Below are positions 43,219 through 51,975 of a DNA stretch of 64,000 bases, piece by piece (position 1 is the first letter of the stretch; each line of letters starts with the position of its first letter). Below the pieces are notes generated by a model. It made no database searches. It was not told the DNA's origin and saw only the letters and a program-made list of their open reading frames with translations. The position numbers were made by a program, and so were the translations under genes. This DNA comes from Leptospiraceae bacterium (GTDB lineage Bacteria > Spirochaetota > Leptospiria > Leptospirales > Leptospiraceae): NCBI GenBank assembly GCA_015075105.1, contig JABTUZ010000002.1, positions 1,226,001 through 1,290,000 on the forward strand, given 5' to 3'.

Positions 43219-44568
43219 ATGGATATACAAACACTTAATTACTCGATAGCGTTTTTGACCTTTACTGCATTTTTTATATCTCTATTGATGTTTTCAAAAA
43301 TAAGAAATTTTCCCGGGTCTCTTCAGTGGCTTTTGTCTATTCTGAATATTTCTATCGGGAATTTTTTGCTTGGGTTAAGAGACGTGATTCCAGACTTGCT
43401 TAGCATTCATCTTGCAAATCTGCTATTGTATTTTGTTCCTGCTTTCATGATTCAGAGTTTTCGATTGTTGCTTGGAATCCCAAACAAGATCAAAATAGAA
43501 TACTGGTTGTCTGGTATAGTTTTTATCGGGTTTGTTGTTACAGCTGAAATTGGCTCTACTCGAGAAAGGGTTATTTATTATAGCTTGGTTAATATTTTGA
43601 TGTGGGGGTGGGGAGGAGTTACATTTTTATTTATAAAAGAAATAAAAGCAAAGTTACTTATTTCGGTCAATTTTTTTTCTACATCGATCTTATCTTTAGT
43701 GAATGTTATATCCTCTTGGAATATGGAAAGAAATATTAGTCTATTGCATATTCATGGTTTTTATGGAATTTATTTATTGTTTATGCTTGGATTTATTTTT
43801 GCTATATTCTCCAGTTATGTAATTATTGTAAATCAAAAACTAATGGATATGGTGGAAAGTGAAAAGGAATCTTTACTCTATGCAAATCAGAGTAAAGAGA
43901 AATTGTTCAATATCATTGCTCACGATTTAAAGGGGCCATTTAGTGCAATACTTCAGGGTTTAGGTTTTGCAATAGAAGAAAAAAATCTTGCAGAGAAAAA
44001 TCTTATATTAGAAAGAATTTCTTACCAAGCGAAAGTCCTATTTCAATTTTTAGAAAATATTTTGCGATGGGTCAAGACTCAACAAAATGGGGTCAAATAC
44101 AATAAGACCGAGATTTCGTTAAAAGAATTGATTGAAGGTGAGATTCAAACCTGTATGGGTATGGCTAATGAAAAGCATATCAAGGTATTGATTTCTGAAC
44201 TGAATCCGGATCTTGAGTTTTATGGAGATAAGGTTACTTCTGGAACAGTGATTCGAAATTTGCTAAGCAATTCAATTAAATTTACTCCTATACATGGTAG
44301 CATACAATTTTTTATTCAAGAAATAGACGAACAGGTTCAAATAATTATTGAAGATTCAGGAATCGGTTTGTCAGAAACTCAAATAGAAAGTTTCAATAAA
44401 AGGCAACTCTTAAATTCTACTTTTGGTACTCAAGGAGAAGCAGGCCACGGTCTTGGTCTTGCAATTTGTCGAGAATATGTTGAAGGAAATGGCGGCACGA
44501 TTCAATTTGAGAAAAGTAAAAAATTGGGCACTAAAGTTATAGTTTCATTTCCAAAACAAAAAAATTAA
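43219..44568 (+). CDS. Membrane sensor histidine kinase (orphan)
   Basis: The 449-residue protein has about six to seven transmembrane helices (residues 1-210), then a kinase core. The H box is KLFNIIAHDLKGPFSAILQGLG (about 232-252), the N box VIRNLLSNSIKFTP, G1 EDSGIGLS and G2 GHGLGLAIC. The membrane domain resembles 7TMR-type sensors and has no extracellular domain. No regulator gene adjoins it; the orphan PhoB-type regulator at 22412 is one possible partner in the window. Confidence 0.9.
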   Translation: MDIQTLNYSIAFLTFTAFFISLLMFSKIRNFPGSLQWLLSILNISIGNFLLGLRDVIPDLLSIHLANLLLYFVPAFMIQSFRLLLGIPNKIKIEYWLSGIVFIGFVVTAEIGSTRERVIYYSLVNILMWGWGGVTFLFIKEIKAKLLISVNFFSTSILSLVNVISSWNMERNISLLHIHGFYGIYLLFMLGFIFAIFSSYVIIVNQKLMDMVESEKESLLYANQSKEKLFNIIAHDLKGPFSAILQGLGFAIEEKNLAEKNLILERISYQAKVLFQFLENILRWVKTQQNGVKYNKTEISLKELIEGEIQTCMGMANEKHIKVLISELNPDLEFYGDKVTSGTVIRNLLSNSIKFTPIHGSIQFFIQEIDEQVQIIIEDSGIGLSETQIESFNKRQLLNSTFGTQGEAGHGLGLAICREYVEGNGGTIQFEKSKKLGTKVIVSFPKQKN

Positions 44569-44572
44569 ACTT

Positions 44573-45820
44573 TTACCAGATATCATCTTTTAGGTTTAGG
44601 TTCCTGAGTTTAGGCGCTTTGAACGATGAGATAATTACAACCAACACAGTGATTGCCCCTCCAAAAATTACTGAAGGCACAGTACCAAGTAGTTTGGCAG
44701 CCACACCAGATTCAAAAGCTCCAAGTTCGTTGGAAGAGCCGATAAAAATACTATTTACTGCGGATACTCTGCCACGCATATTTTCCGGAGTATTCGTTTG
44801 AACTACCGTTGATCGAATTACAACACTTACCATGTCCAACATTCCACTGACCGCAAGAATAAATACAGACAAGAAAAATGATTTGGATAAAGCAAAAAGA
44901 ATCATACAAACTCCAAAACCAGCAACAGAAAAAAGAAGAAATTTGCCTGCTTTTTTTAATGGAGGTTTGTAAGCTAAAAAAACTGCCATGATCGATGCGC
45001 CGATACTCGGTGATGCTCTGAGTAGTCCTAAGCCCTCCGGTCCAACCATTAATATTTCGCCTGCAAAGATTGGTAAAAGAGCAACGGCTCCACCGAATAA
45101 AACTGCAAATAAATCAAGAGTCAAAGCTCCTAATATGATTTGATTTCTAAATACATATCGAATTCCGGAAAAAAGTCTTTCGCTAATTGTATCGTCAATA
45201 GAAGTTTTAGGGATTTCTTTTTTGGAAACTCTTAAAAATAAAAATAAAGAAATACAAATCAATATCGCTACAATAGAAAAAGTATGGGTTGCATCAAAAA
45301 ATCCGTAGATAGCTCCACCAAGTGCAGGACCGCCTACTGCTGCGATTTGCCATGCTGTGCTATTCCATGTTGCAGCATTTGGAAAAATATCTTTCGGAAC
45401 AAGTTGTGCTGCAAATGCAGAAAGTGACGGGACTAAAAATCCTCTTACTATTCCACTAAAAAATATGACGAGGTAGATTTCCCATACGGAAGAATTATAA
45501 CTTGGTAAAGATAGTCCGACTAAAGCCAGATAGCACAACAGAAGTCCGATGATGCAAGTGACTATAATAAATCTTCGATCGGTCTTGTCTGCTATATGCC
45601 CTGCATAGAGCGCCACAGATATTGCAGGGACAACTTCACAAAGACCGATGAGTCCGAGAGACAGCGGGTCTTTTGTTTTTTCGTAAACTAACCAACCCAC
45701 TACAACAGCCTGCATTTGAATTGCAAAAACAGATACAAACCGAGCCACTAAAAAATATCGGAAGTCTTGAAATCTTAAAGATGAGTAAGGGTCTCTTTTT
45801 TCTTCGTTTGAGATTTTCAT
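44573..45820 (-). CDS. MFS transporter (EntS/DUF894-like)
   Basis: The 415-residue protein has about 12 transmembrane helices and MFS loop motifs: AGHIADKTDRRFII between helices 2 and 3 and the opening FRYFLVARFVSVFAIQMQAVVVGWLVYE typical of the EntS group. It would export a small molecule by proton exchange; the substrate is not evident. The start overlaps the Nudix gene by 4 bp, so the two are translationally coupled. Confidence 0.88.
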   Translation of the reverse strand: MKISNEEKRDPYSSLRFQDFRYFLVARFVSVFAIQMQAVVVGWLVYEKTKDPLSLGLIGLCEVVPAISVALYAGHIADKTDRRFIIVTCIIGLLLCYLALVGLSLPSYNSSVWEIYLVIFFSGIVRGFLVPSLSAFAAQLVPKDIFPNAATWNSTAWQIAAVGGPALGGAIYGFFDATHTFSIVAILICISLFLFLRVSKKEIPKTSIDDTISERLFSGIRYVFRNQIILGALTLDLFAVLFGGAVALLPIFAGEILMVGPEGLGLLRASPSIGASIMAVFLAYKPPLKKAGKFLLFSVAGFGVCMILFALSKSFFLSVFILAVSGMLDMVSVVIRSTVVQTNTPENMRGRVSAVNSIFIGSSNELGAFESGVAAKLLGTVPSVIFGGAITVLVVIISSFKAPKLRNLNLKDDIW

Positions 45821-46407
45821 TTTACAATATGTTTTTCACAAAGAAAATACAAACCAAGTGCAGCTACCATAAGAGAATGATGAAAAATTCCTTTTTGAAT
45901 CAGATCGGGAATTTCATTTATAGAAATTTCGTGTATCTCTATCATTTCATGAATGTCTAAATTTTGCTTGTTGGTTCTTTCTGCGTTCTTGGCTAAAAAA
46001 GTATGACTAAAATTATTTAGGATACCGGGGTTTGCGCTTAATTTTCCGAGATATTTCCAGTCATTAGAAGTGTATCCGCATTCTTCCGTAAGCTCTGCTT
46101 TTGCGGCTCTTAATAATTTATCTTCACCTTCAAATTCACAAATCCCTCCGGGAAGTTCCAAGCTCATCTGGTTTATCCCATGTCTATACTGTTCAACTAA
46201 AATAAGTTTCTCGTTATTGTTAAAACAAATTACATTCACCCAATCATTGGTTTCTAATCCGTAAAATGTGCCTTTGATTTTTTTATCGGGAGATTCTGAA
46301 TCCCAAGAAATTGTGTCAAAAATTCTGTTTGAATGGAGCCGATTTTTATTTTCTCTTTTCCATAGTTTACCGGGGTTAAAAAAATCAGAAAGGTTAAAAT
46401 TACTCAT
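45817..46407 (-). CDS. Nudix hydrolase (ADP-ribose pyrophosphatase-like)
   Basis: The 196-residue protein has the Nudix box region at about 100-122: ELPGGICEFEGEDKLLRAAKAELTEECGY. The REUxEExGU part reads AELTEECGY, with the usual Arg replaced by Ala while the catalytic Glu pair remains. The N-terminal strands and the VEQYRHG motif fit the ADP-ribose pyrophosphatase/NudF group. It hydrolyses nucleoside diphosphates linked to other groups. Substrate uncertain. It heads a two-gene unit with the MFS transporter. Confidence 0.85.
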   Translation of the reverse strand: MSNFNLSDFFNPGKLWKRENKNRLHSNRIFDTISWDSESPDKKIKGTFYGLETNDWVNVICFNNNEKLILVEQYRHGINQMSLELPGGICEFEGEDKLLRAAKAELTEECGYTSNDWKYLGKLSANPGILNNFSHTFLAKNAERTNKQNLDIHEMIEIHEISINEIPDLIQKGIFHHSLMVAALGLYFLCEKHIVK

Positions 46408-46493
46408 AAATCCATATTTTTAAAAAATCACAGATTGTCATTTTTTATTATAGTTATACTTGCCAGAAAAATGAAATATTATAAAATATAAAT

Positions 46494-47054
46494 GTGTTTG
46501 AATTAGACTCAAATCTGAATCTGTCTGCGAAAGGAATGATTCCTGACGAATTGGCAAAAGACATCTCTTTTAGAGATTGGGCTTCCATAGTTATTCAAAA
46601 ATTTATTGAACTCGGAACGTATTACGAAAAATCTATTGGAGGAGATGGTAAAATCATCGGAGGCGAAAAAAAAGAAATCATAGATCAACTTTGTATCATT
46701 TTTCAATCTATTCTGTCTTTAAGGATACGAACTCTATCCGAAAAAGAATTTCAATTTATGTTGACTCACGAAAATCGTGGCTCTGTCAGTTTTAATTTTT
46801 CCAGTTATAATTTCTGGGAAATGACGGGTACTCTACCCATGAATTATAAAATACAACCTACTAAATTTAGTAATTGGATTAATAAAAAACTTTTACCTCA
46901 AATTAAAGAACTGATCTCTGTTTATGGGAAGGCACTGGAAGACGGGGTTATCACTCCAAAGGAGAGAGGTGAAATTTATAAAGTGATAGACCCTTTACTC
47001 TTTGAAATAATAATTATAGTGATCTATCTCGAAAGATACTTGGTAGTGAAATGA
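46494..47054 (+). CDS. Hypothetical cytoplasmic protein
   Basis: This 186-residue protein begins with GTG at 46494, with no strong ribosome site visible. It is mostly helical, with no signal peptide; the end is a hydrophobic helix (LLFEIIIIVIYLERYLVV). Segments such as SIGGDGKIIGGEKKEIIDQL look like a phage- or Mor-like small acidic fold, but I do not recognise a family. Its stop overlaps the radical SAM start (ATGA), which supports translational coupling and a shared task. Confidence 0.6.
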   Translation: MFELDSNLNLSAKGMIPDELAKDISFRDWASIVIQKFIELGTYYEKSIGGDGKIIGGEKKEIIDQLCIIFQSILSLRIRTLSEKEFQFMLTHENRGSVSFNFSSYNFWEMTGTLPMNYKIQPTKFSNWINKKLLPQIKELISVYGKALEDGVITPKERGEIYKVIDPLLFEIIIIVIYLERYLVVK

Positions 47055-47920
47055 ATAAAAAAGAAATGCCCGCGTATTTCACACACCATGAAAGAAATTT
47101 CGAGGATCATCTCTATACCTATCCTGTTATTTCCAGAAGAGCAGGAGGTCTGTCGATAGGAATTAATTTATCTTTGATTAAAGAGTGCAATTTTGCTTGT
47201 GAGTATTGCCAAGTAGATAGAAATATTCCTATTTCGAGAAACAGAAAAGTTGATTTTCAAATTTTGTTGGATGAATTAAACACACTAACTAATCTTGCCG
47301 TATCCAAAGAATTATTTATGTATAAAATTTTTGAAAGTACTCCTGAAAATTTTCAAGTAATACGAGATATTTCTTTTAGTGGAGATGGAGAATCTACAGC
47401 CAGTCCTTACTTCATAGAATCTGCAAAACTTGTAATGCATTTTATTGCACAAAAAAAATCTTCAGGAATTGAGATAAAGCCGATAGTGATTACAAATGGA
47501 ACCATGCTCCACAAAGAAGCGATATGCGACATCCTACGTCAGATGTATGCAATGGGAGGAGGAGCTTGGATAAAACTTGATGCAGGGAATGAAAGGGAAT
47601 TTCAAAAGGTTTCAGATACAAGTATCTCTTTTGAAAAAATTCAAAATAATATTATAGAGTTTTCTAAAACAACTCCTGTCATTCTTCAAACTATACTTTA
47701 TCAATATAGCAATGGAAATTATTCATTTACCTTAGATGACTATATAGATTGTATCTTAAAGCTAACCTCAAAAGAAGCTCAATTGGAGTGCATTCAACTC
47801 TACACTCTTGCAAGATCAACAAAAGTAAAAGGCCTTGAGTCTGCGTCTGTAGAAGAGCTTGAAAGGCGAGCAAAATCTATAAAAGAAAGATCAGGAGTAG
47901 AGGTTAAAATCTATCCTTAA
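47051..47920 (+). CDS. Radical SAM protein
   Basis: This 289-residue protein has a radical SAM cluster motif CNFACEYC at about residues 45-52 (Cys-x3-Cys-x2-Cys) and the SAM-contact region ISFSGDGESTASP at about 100-112. The layout resembles COG0731-type (wyosine-like) enzymes. There is no extra SPASM cluster. Chemistry and substrate cannot be told. It is coupled to the unknown protein before it and is 7 bp before an ABC ATPase gene. Confidence 0.82.
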   Translation: MNKKEMPAYFTHHERNFEDHLYTYPVISRRAGGLSIGINLSLIKECNFACEYCQVDRNIPISRNRKVDFQILLDELNTLTNLAVSKELFMYKIFESTPENFQVIRDISFSGDGESTASPYFIESAKLVMHFIAQKKSSGIEIKPIVITNGTMLHKEAICDILRQMYAMGGGAWIKLDAGNEREFQKVSDTSISFEKIQNNIIEFSKTTPVILQTILYQYSNGNYSFTLDDYIDCILKLTSKEAQLECIQLYTLARSTKVKGLESASVEELERRAKSIKERSGVEVKIYP

Positions 47921-47927
47921 TAATTAG

Positions 47928-48674
47928 ATGCGAATTGCCCTTGAAATAAAAAATATCAATGTGCGAATATTTGATAAATTTCTCCTAAAAGATATAAATG
48001 TAAAAATTTCAAATAACACCATAACAGGTTTAATTGGAAATTCGGGATCAGGGAAATCAACATTATTCAAATGTATTTTTGGAATTCAGATCCCGCATAA
48101 CGCCAATGTTACTGGTGAGATTTTTATTTTTGGAGAGAAATTGAATAGAGTAAATATTCAACAAATTCAGCCTGTTTTTCAAGACCCTATTAGCTATTTT
48201 AATCCACGCTGGAATCTATTCAAGATATTGAAAGAACCTTTAGATATTCGATTTCATCTTACTGAAAATGAAAAAAGACAGAGAATAGTTTCCTTACTCG
48301 AAGAATTTGGATTTTATGAGAGTTCGCTAAATAAAAATATCGGTAAATTTTCCGGTGGAGAGATGCAAAGACTATCTATTCTACGCGCAATCTTAGCAGA
48401 ACCAAAAATTATTCTAATGGATGAGCCGGTGAGTGCGTTAGACCCCCTTGTTCAAAAAGAAGCGGTAATATTTATAAAAAAAATTTGTGAATTAAAAAAA
48501 CTCACAATTCTATTTATTTCCCATGATATTGAAATTGTCCGATGGCTTTGTGAAGAAATATACGTTATGCGAAATGGTCAGATTGTGGAAAATGGAAAAA
48601 CAAAAAAAGTCTTTCTTGACCCGGAACAAGAATACACTAAGTCTTTATTGGATTTAACATACTCTACTAACTGA
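47928..48674 (+). CDS. ABC transporter ATPase (Dpp/Opp type), orphan
   Basis: The 248-residue protein has Walker A GNSGSGKST (about 36-44), the Q loop in PVFQDP, signature FSGGEMQRLSILRA, Walker B IILMDEPVSALD and the switch His in LFISHDIE. It most resembles the ATPase subunits of peptide or nickel importers (DppD/DppF, NikE). No permease or binding protein is near, which is unusual. It shares the unit with the radical SAM gene and overlaps the convergent ThiF/MoeB gene by 21 bp. Confidence 0.88.
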   Translation: MRIALEIKNINVRIFDKFLLKDINVKISNNTITGLIGNSGSGKSTLFKCIFGIQIPHNANVTGEIFIFGEKLNRVNIQQIQPVFQDPISYFNPRWNLFKILKEPLDIRFHLTENEKRQRIVSLLEEFGFYESSLNKNIGKFSGGEMQRLSILRAILAEPKIILMDEPVSALDPLVQKEAVIFIKKICELKKLTILFISHDIEIVRWLCEEIYVMRNGQIVENGKTKKVFLDPEQEYTKSLLDLTYSTN

Positions 48675-49493
48675 ATCGTGTAATTCTGTTATCAAAGGAT
48701 TTTTTCCGCAAAGAGGACAGTTTGGATTTTTGTTTATAGAAATTTTACGAAAGTCTAAACTTTTTGCATCGTAATTTAAAATTTTTCCGAAAACCCTGGA
48801 CTCTTCTATTTTTAAAATGAATTTAATTGCTTCAGTTGCTTGAAGACTGCCAATTACTCCCGCTACCCCTCCAATTACTCCAGCCTCTGCACAGCTCGGT
48901 ATTTCATCTGGAGGAGGAGGAGAATGAAAAATGCATCTATAACAGGGAGTACTATCCGGGAGAATTCCAATCAATTGCCCTTCAAATCTTAAAATCCCGC
49001 CGATAATTAGAGGAATTTTTAAAAAATAGCAAGCGTCATTGATCAAAAATTTTGTTTCAAAGTTATCCGATCCTTCAAGCACGATATCAGAGCCTTCAAT
49101 AATCGAAAGGATATTGTCGGCTTTTCCCCTGAAAGAAAATTTTTTTATATTGATCCATGGATTTAGACTATGGAGTGTTTCTTCGGCTGAATCGGTTTTG
49201 AGTTTGGAAATATTTTCTGTACGGTGCAAAATTTGTCTTTGCAGATTTGTTAAATCTAAAATATCCGAATCAATGATTCGAATGTTCCCGATACCACAAG
49301 CAGCCAAATAAAAAAGAGCAGGGCTACCCAAGCCTCCTGCTCCCATAACGGTTACTGTAGAATTTTTAAGTTTCTCTTGCCCTTTTTTACCAACTTCATT
49401 TAGAAGTATGTTTCTTGAATATCTTGTTATCTCTTCTTTAGAAAGAGTGAAGTTAGGATTTTTTTGCTCGTTTTTTGATTTTGTCGATTGCAT
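48654..49493 (-). CDS. ThiF/MoeB/HesA-type adenylyltransferase
   Basis: This 279-residue E1-like enzyme activates the C-terminus of a ubiquitin-like sulfur carrier (ThiS or MoaD) with ATP. The nucleotide loop is VTVMGAGGLGSPALFYLAACG (about 47-67) with DSDILDLTNLQRQ, the substrate-Asp region GSDNFETKFLIND, and zinc Cys pairs CYRC and CPLC. The rhodanese domain of some MoeB proteins is absent. The start overlaps the HEAT gene by 41 bp and no later ATG fits the fold. Confidence 0.88.
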   Translation of the reverse strand: MQSTKSKNEQKNPNFTLSKEEITRYSRNILLNEVGKKGQEKLKNSTVTVMGAGGLGSPALFYLAACGIGNIRIIDSDILDLTNLQRQILHRTENISKLKTDSAEETLHSLNPWINIKKFSFRGKADNILSIIEGSDIVLEGSDNFETKFLINDACYFLKIPLIIGGILRFEGQLIGILPDSTPCYRCIFHSPPPPDEIPSCAEAGVIGGVAGVIGSLQATEAIKFILKIEESRVFGKILNYDAKSLDFRKISINKNPNCPLCGKNPLITELHDSVSRVC

Positions 49494-49932
49494 CAGCTAC
49501 AAACTCATTTTGTCTGTGATGAATGTCTGCATATTCTAATGCTGCCCTTGCATCGTCTTCAAGAACTTCATTGGCAACTTCGATATTGTAAATTCCCAAA
49601 AGACAAGCGTAAACAATATTTGAGTCTGTTTCACTCATTATTTTTTCTTTTAGTGCCTTTGTAGATGGCCCTTTTTCTTTGATGTAACCCAATGCAACTG
49701 CTGCAGAAACCGCAACTTTAGAATTATCTGTAGCTTTTAACAATGCAATAATCTGTGGAAGTGCATCCTTTCCCTTTTTCACTTCTTTACCAAAATAAAC
49801 ACAGGCTGCGATTTTTTCTTCGTCTGTACCAGAACTAAGTGCTTTTAAATGCTCATCAGCAGATTTCTCTGCGGCAATCAAGCCGGTACTAAAAATAATA
49901 GAAATTAAAGTAATCGTAAAAATTTTTCTCAT
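49453..49932 (-). CDS. Exported HEAT-repeat protein
   Basis: The 159-residue protein has a signal peptide (1-21, ending GLIAA) and two to three HEAT-like helical pairs (ALPQIIALLKATDNSKVAVSAAVALGYIKE, then NIVYACLLGIYNIEV). It should be periplasmic and act through protein contacts. A Lys-rich end (DKIKKRAKKS) overlaps the ThiF/MoeB start by 41 bp. Confidence 0.75.
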   Translation of the reverse strand: MRKIFTITLISIIFSTGLIAAEKSADEHLKALSSGTDEEKIAACVYFGKEVKKGKDALPQIIALLKATDNSKVAVSAAVALGYIKEKGPSTKALKEKIMSETDSNIVYACLLGIYNIEVANEVLEDDARAALEYADIHHRQNEFVADAIDKIKKRAKKS

Positions 49933-50005
49933 GGCGACCTCTATGAGTATTTTTTAATAGGACTTACTTTTTAGTCAAGTGAAAAAAAATTGTGAAATCT
50001 AAAAA

Positions 50006-50674
50006 TCACCTTTCTTTCAAAAGATACAATAAAATCACCGTCAAAACAAAAAAAACCAAATTTAGGGAAAAGCCGTTCCTAAGTTTTTTTCTGTCGTTTG
50101 AATTTAAAAAATACGCTGCAATAAAAACCGAAAAAAATCCCCCTAGATGAGAATAGTGGGCTACGTAATCTGTAGTAGAGGAAAACCCGGTCAGATCAGA
50201 ATAGATCATAATCCAAGAGACAAGAAAAACAGGAAAAGGGATTGTTTTTCCTGAAACCTTAAAGCTAAAAGGGGATAAAAGTGCCGAAACAGCCGCAATT
50301 CCTGAAATCGCACCACTTGCACCAACAGTCGGTAAATTATATCCTGAAACAATAAATCCTCTAATTATTGAATCTGTAATCACCGAAATAAACCCTGCCA
50401 TAAAATAAAAAAACAGCCACTTTAACTTACCGATTCTATCTTCTACAATTCTCCCCAAAAAAAAAAGATAAGCCATGTTGGATAATAGATGGAATGGAGA
50501 ACCATGGAAAAAAGTGCTGAGTAGCCAATTTATCGGAATGAATTGTCCGGGATAGGAAACAAAATAGTTTTGAATGATTTCTTTTGGAACAAAAGCTATT
50601 GTTATAAAATAAAATGCAATCGTGAACAACACAAAAGAAGATGTCAAGGGGAACTCCCAGAATATCTTTTTCAT
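50006..50674 (-). CDS. Rhomboid-family intramembrane protease
   Basis: I start at ATG 50674 (MKKIFWEFP); a longer frame to 50746 overlaps the DinB gene heavily. The 222-residue product has six transmembrane helices, the HGSPFHLLSNMAYL motif of helix 2, the catalytic Ser in VGASGAISGI (about 125) and the catalytic His in HYSHLGGFF (about 180). It cleaves membrane-spanning segments of protein substrates. The ATG overlaps the DinB stop by 4 bp. Confidence 0.9.
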   Translation of the reverse strand: MKKIFWEFPLTSSFVLFTIAFYFITIAFVPKEIIQNYFVSYPGQFIPINWLLSTFFHGSPFHLLSNMAYLFFLGRIVEDRIGKLKWLFFYFMAGFISVITDSIIRGFIVSGYNLPTVGASGAISGIAAVSALLSPFSFKVSGKTIPFPVFLVSWIMIYSDLTGFSSTTDYVAHYSHLGGFFSVFIAAYFLNSNDRKKLRNGFSLNLVFFVLTVILLYLLKER

Positions 50675-51240
50675 ACAGATGGATAGTTTTTGATTTTTTC
50701 CTTTAGGGCAACTAAGTGAGAATATTCGTGTAAAGACATAACCCAAAACCAGTTAAATAAATTCAATGGACCGAGTATTGGATGTTCAAATCCTCTTTTT
50801 TGAAGATCGCTTTTAGAAAAGTTTTTGATTGAGGAACCTATTTTCTCTTCTGATTTTTGGAGAAGTTTTAATACCTCATTTAGAGGGTATTTGTTTAAAG
50901 GATTTACAGTATCCGGATTTTTTATTCCACTGGGTTTTAGAAATCCGTCTCGGATTTTTTCGTACTGTAGATTGGGTTGTTCGTCCATATCGTTTCCGAA
51001 CTTTCTACTCATCACAACAGGAATCATTCTGGCTAAGTTGAATTGTGAAAGGTATAAATGCTCGGCTATTTCAGATACAGACCATTTGTCTGGAGTTGGA
51101 TTTTCAGTAAAATTTTCTTGAGGGGTTTTTTTAAAACAGGTAATTACCTCTTCGCGAACTTGTTTCCAGAATTCAAAAACTTCATTTGGTGTTTTGTATT
51201 CGGAAGCAGTCTTTAAAATTAAGCTACCTTCCTGAGACAT
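50671..51240 (-). CDS. DinB-family protein
   Basis: The 189-residue protein is a DinB/YfiT-like four-helix bundle. The metal His residues are in WSVSEIAEHLYLSQ (about 52-65) and in SLHEYSHLVAL near the end. Some members are mycothiol- or bacillithiol-dependent transferases, but the role here is unknown. The broken DUF1569 gene at 255 is a distant member of the superfamily. It is translationally coupled to the rhomboid gene. Confidence 0.85.
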   Translation of the reverse strand: MSQEGSLILKTASEYKTPNEVFEFWKQVREEVITCFKKTPQENFTENPTPDKWSVSEIAEHLYLSQFNLARMIPVVMSRKFGNDMDEQPNLQYEKIRDGFLKPSGIKNPDTVNPLNKYPLNEVLKLLQKSEEKIGSSIKNFSKSDLQKRGFEHPILGPLNLFNWFWVMSLHEYSHLVALKEKIKNYPSV

Positions 51241-51295
51241 AAATAATATTTAATCGTAGAATTAAATTTTGTAAAAAATATTTTACGAAAATTGA

Positions 51296-51475
51296 TTATT
51301 TCTTCTTAAATTTTTCTAAAAGGTTGCCTTCTTGAATTTGTGCAGTTACATTTCCGCCAAATGCAGCAAGAACTAACTTTACTACAATCGCAGGACAAAC
51401 TCCAAGCCCGATGAATGGAATCCCAAATCCTATAAAAGCAATCACCCAAAGTGAATAATGAACAACATTTTCCAT
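51296..51475 (-). CDS. Small membrane protein
   Basis: The 59-residue product starts at ATG 51475 after GAGGAG. It has one or two hydrophobic segments (YSLWVIAFIGFGIPFIGLG and AIVVKLVLAAFGG) and a charged C-terminus (EGNLLEKFKKK). A longer frame to 51523 lacks a ribosome site. No family is recognised. Confidence 0.55.
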   Translation of the reverse strand: MENVVHYSLWVIAFIGFGIPFIGLGVCPAIVVKLVLAAFGGNVTAQIQEGNLLEKFKKK

Positions 51476-51588
51476 TTTTTCTCCTCTTTTACGCCAATAT
51501 AGAAGAGATATTTTGAAAAACAAGAAGGTTTTTCAGTTGTTTAAAAAAATTCTTGAAATAATCGTATCGGATGATATTCTATAGCAAT

Positions 51589-51939
51589 ATGAATAAAAGA
51601 AAATATATCAGGATTTCAGAGTTAATTGGAGTTAAATGCAAAATCTTATCCAAATCAGAAGACTCAGACGTAAACCAAAAAATTTCAATCAAAGGGTTGA
51701 CGGAGAATATTTCAGGTGGTGGAATTCTCATGGTATTAACTGAAAATCTAAAAGTTGATACAATTTTAGAATTGGAATTGGAATTGGGAAAATCTATTCA
51801 TCCGATTCAAGTCATCGGAAATGTTGTACGCTCTGAAAAAGTAGATGCTGGTGTTTATGAATCTGGAATTGAATTTACTCACTATTCTTTAAACGATAAA
51901 AAATTATTGGATGAGTTTTTAAATAACAAGATGGAGTAG
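51589..51939 (+). CDS. PilZ-domain protein
   Basis: This 116-residue protein (122 from ATG 51571) is a single PilZ domain. The RKYIRI box at the N-terminus matches the RxxxR c-di-GMP motif loosely, and TENISGGGILM fits the D/NxSxxG part. A typical barrel end follows (GVYESGIEFTHYS). It is a likely c-di-GMP receptor, though the RxxxR motif is incomplete. It precedes the adenylate cyclase gene by 36 bp. Confidence 0.8.
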   Translation: MNKRKYIRISELIGVKCKILSKSEDSDVNQKISIKGLTENISGGGILMVLTENLKVDTILELELELGKSIHPIQVIGNVVRSEKVDAGVYESGIEFTHYSLNDKKLLDEFLNNKME

Positions 51940-51975
51940 CTCTTACGTGTTATATGCAGAGAATCAATTTTTACC

